From the NCBI RefSeq assembly GCF_032854445.1, contig NC_088304.1:26673704-26737703 (forward strand): 64,000 bases of DNA, read 5' to 3'. Each line of letters opens with the position of its first letter. The stretch's first letter is position 1. The position numbers and the translations under genes are program-made. This stretch comes from Liolophura sinensis. Taxonomy: Eukaryota; Mollusca; Polyplacophora; Chitonida; Chitonidae. Below the pieces are notes generated by a model. The model made no database searches and was not told the DNA's origin. It was given only the letters and a program-made list of their open reading frames with translations. Shown here in pieces: positions 63,916 to 64,000 of the stretch.

Positions 63916-64000
63916 GTTGCATTTTTACACCAAATATTCAATTATTTATATGTTTTTTGGATTGGTGTTTAATGGCATAATCACAAGTCTTTTATCCTGA
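63916..64000 (+). other. BLTP2: Start of BLTP2 intron 21
   Basis: Begins with the proposed donor and runs to the window end. Contains GGATTGGTGTTTAATGGC near 63959, which may be the start of another SINE cut by the window edge. Confidence 0.5.

Noticed and set aside
63578-63997. Taking the whole 140-codon frame as one exon
   Set aside because: An acceptor at 63767 and the phase from exon 20 define the exon start; upstream residues have no BLTP2 counterpart.

Overview
This is animal nuclear DNA. It is AT-rich and intron-rich, with canonical GT/AG splice sites, and carries two families of tRNA-derived SINEs, a foldback element and many minisatellites. The dominant SINE (head GGCCTCCGTGGCTCAGTTGG, tail ending in CACCAATCAAATAAATAAAT) and the abundant ACATGTACATGTA motifs look molluscan to me from memory. 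I would say lophotrochozoan, probably a bivalve or gastropod, but the window alone cannot prove it.

Layout. Two protein genes are arranged head to head around 19.65-19.92 kb. On the minus strand, 19649 down to 8407 holds the first three coding exons of Mediator subunit 13 (MED13/THRAP1). The rest of that gene lies beyond the left edge, so 1-8406 is its third intron. On the plus strand, 19923 to 63915 holds the first 21 coding exons (about 775 residues) of BLTP2 (KIAA0100; hobbit in flies, SABRE-like in plants), a bridge-like lipid-transfer protein. It continues past the right edge. Every BLTP2 exon joins its neighbour in phase, including several micro-exons of 44-63 nt. The intergenic promoter is about 0.27 kb ATG to ATG. 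It holds a perfect DR1 nuclear-receptor site, an inverted CCAAT box, two YY1-like ATGGC(G/A)GC motifs, and an 18-codon upstream ORF that stops one codon before the BLTP2 ATG.

The most unusual signal is that three separate BLTP2 exons have an adjoining tandem array built from a copy of the exon edge plus its splice site. Exon 5: about 32 copies of its 3' half plus donor, 40.6-43.4 kb. Exon 16: about 10 copies of its acceptor plus 5' half, 55.4-56.3 kb. Exon 20: three decayed copies of its 3' part plus donor, 62.1-62.7 kb. The intron thus contains long strings of decoy splice sites beside the true one.

Other content: a 50-bp satellite (dimer of a 25-bp monomer) at 22.1-24.7 kb; 26-bp, 36-bp, 62-bp and ~100-bp minisatellites; a TTAA-flanked foldback element in two copies; SINEs with clear target-site duplications, one nested in another; and a possible small nested minus-strand gene start at 36.54 kb. 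Apart from the two genes I see no complete protein gene, no functional tRNA or rRNA, and no prokaryotic or viral system. Most long open frames here are by-products of minisatellites whose period is a multiple of three.
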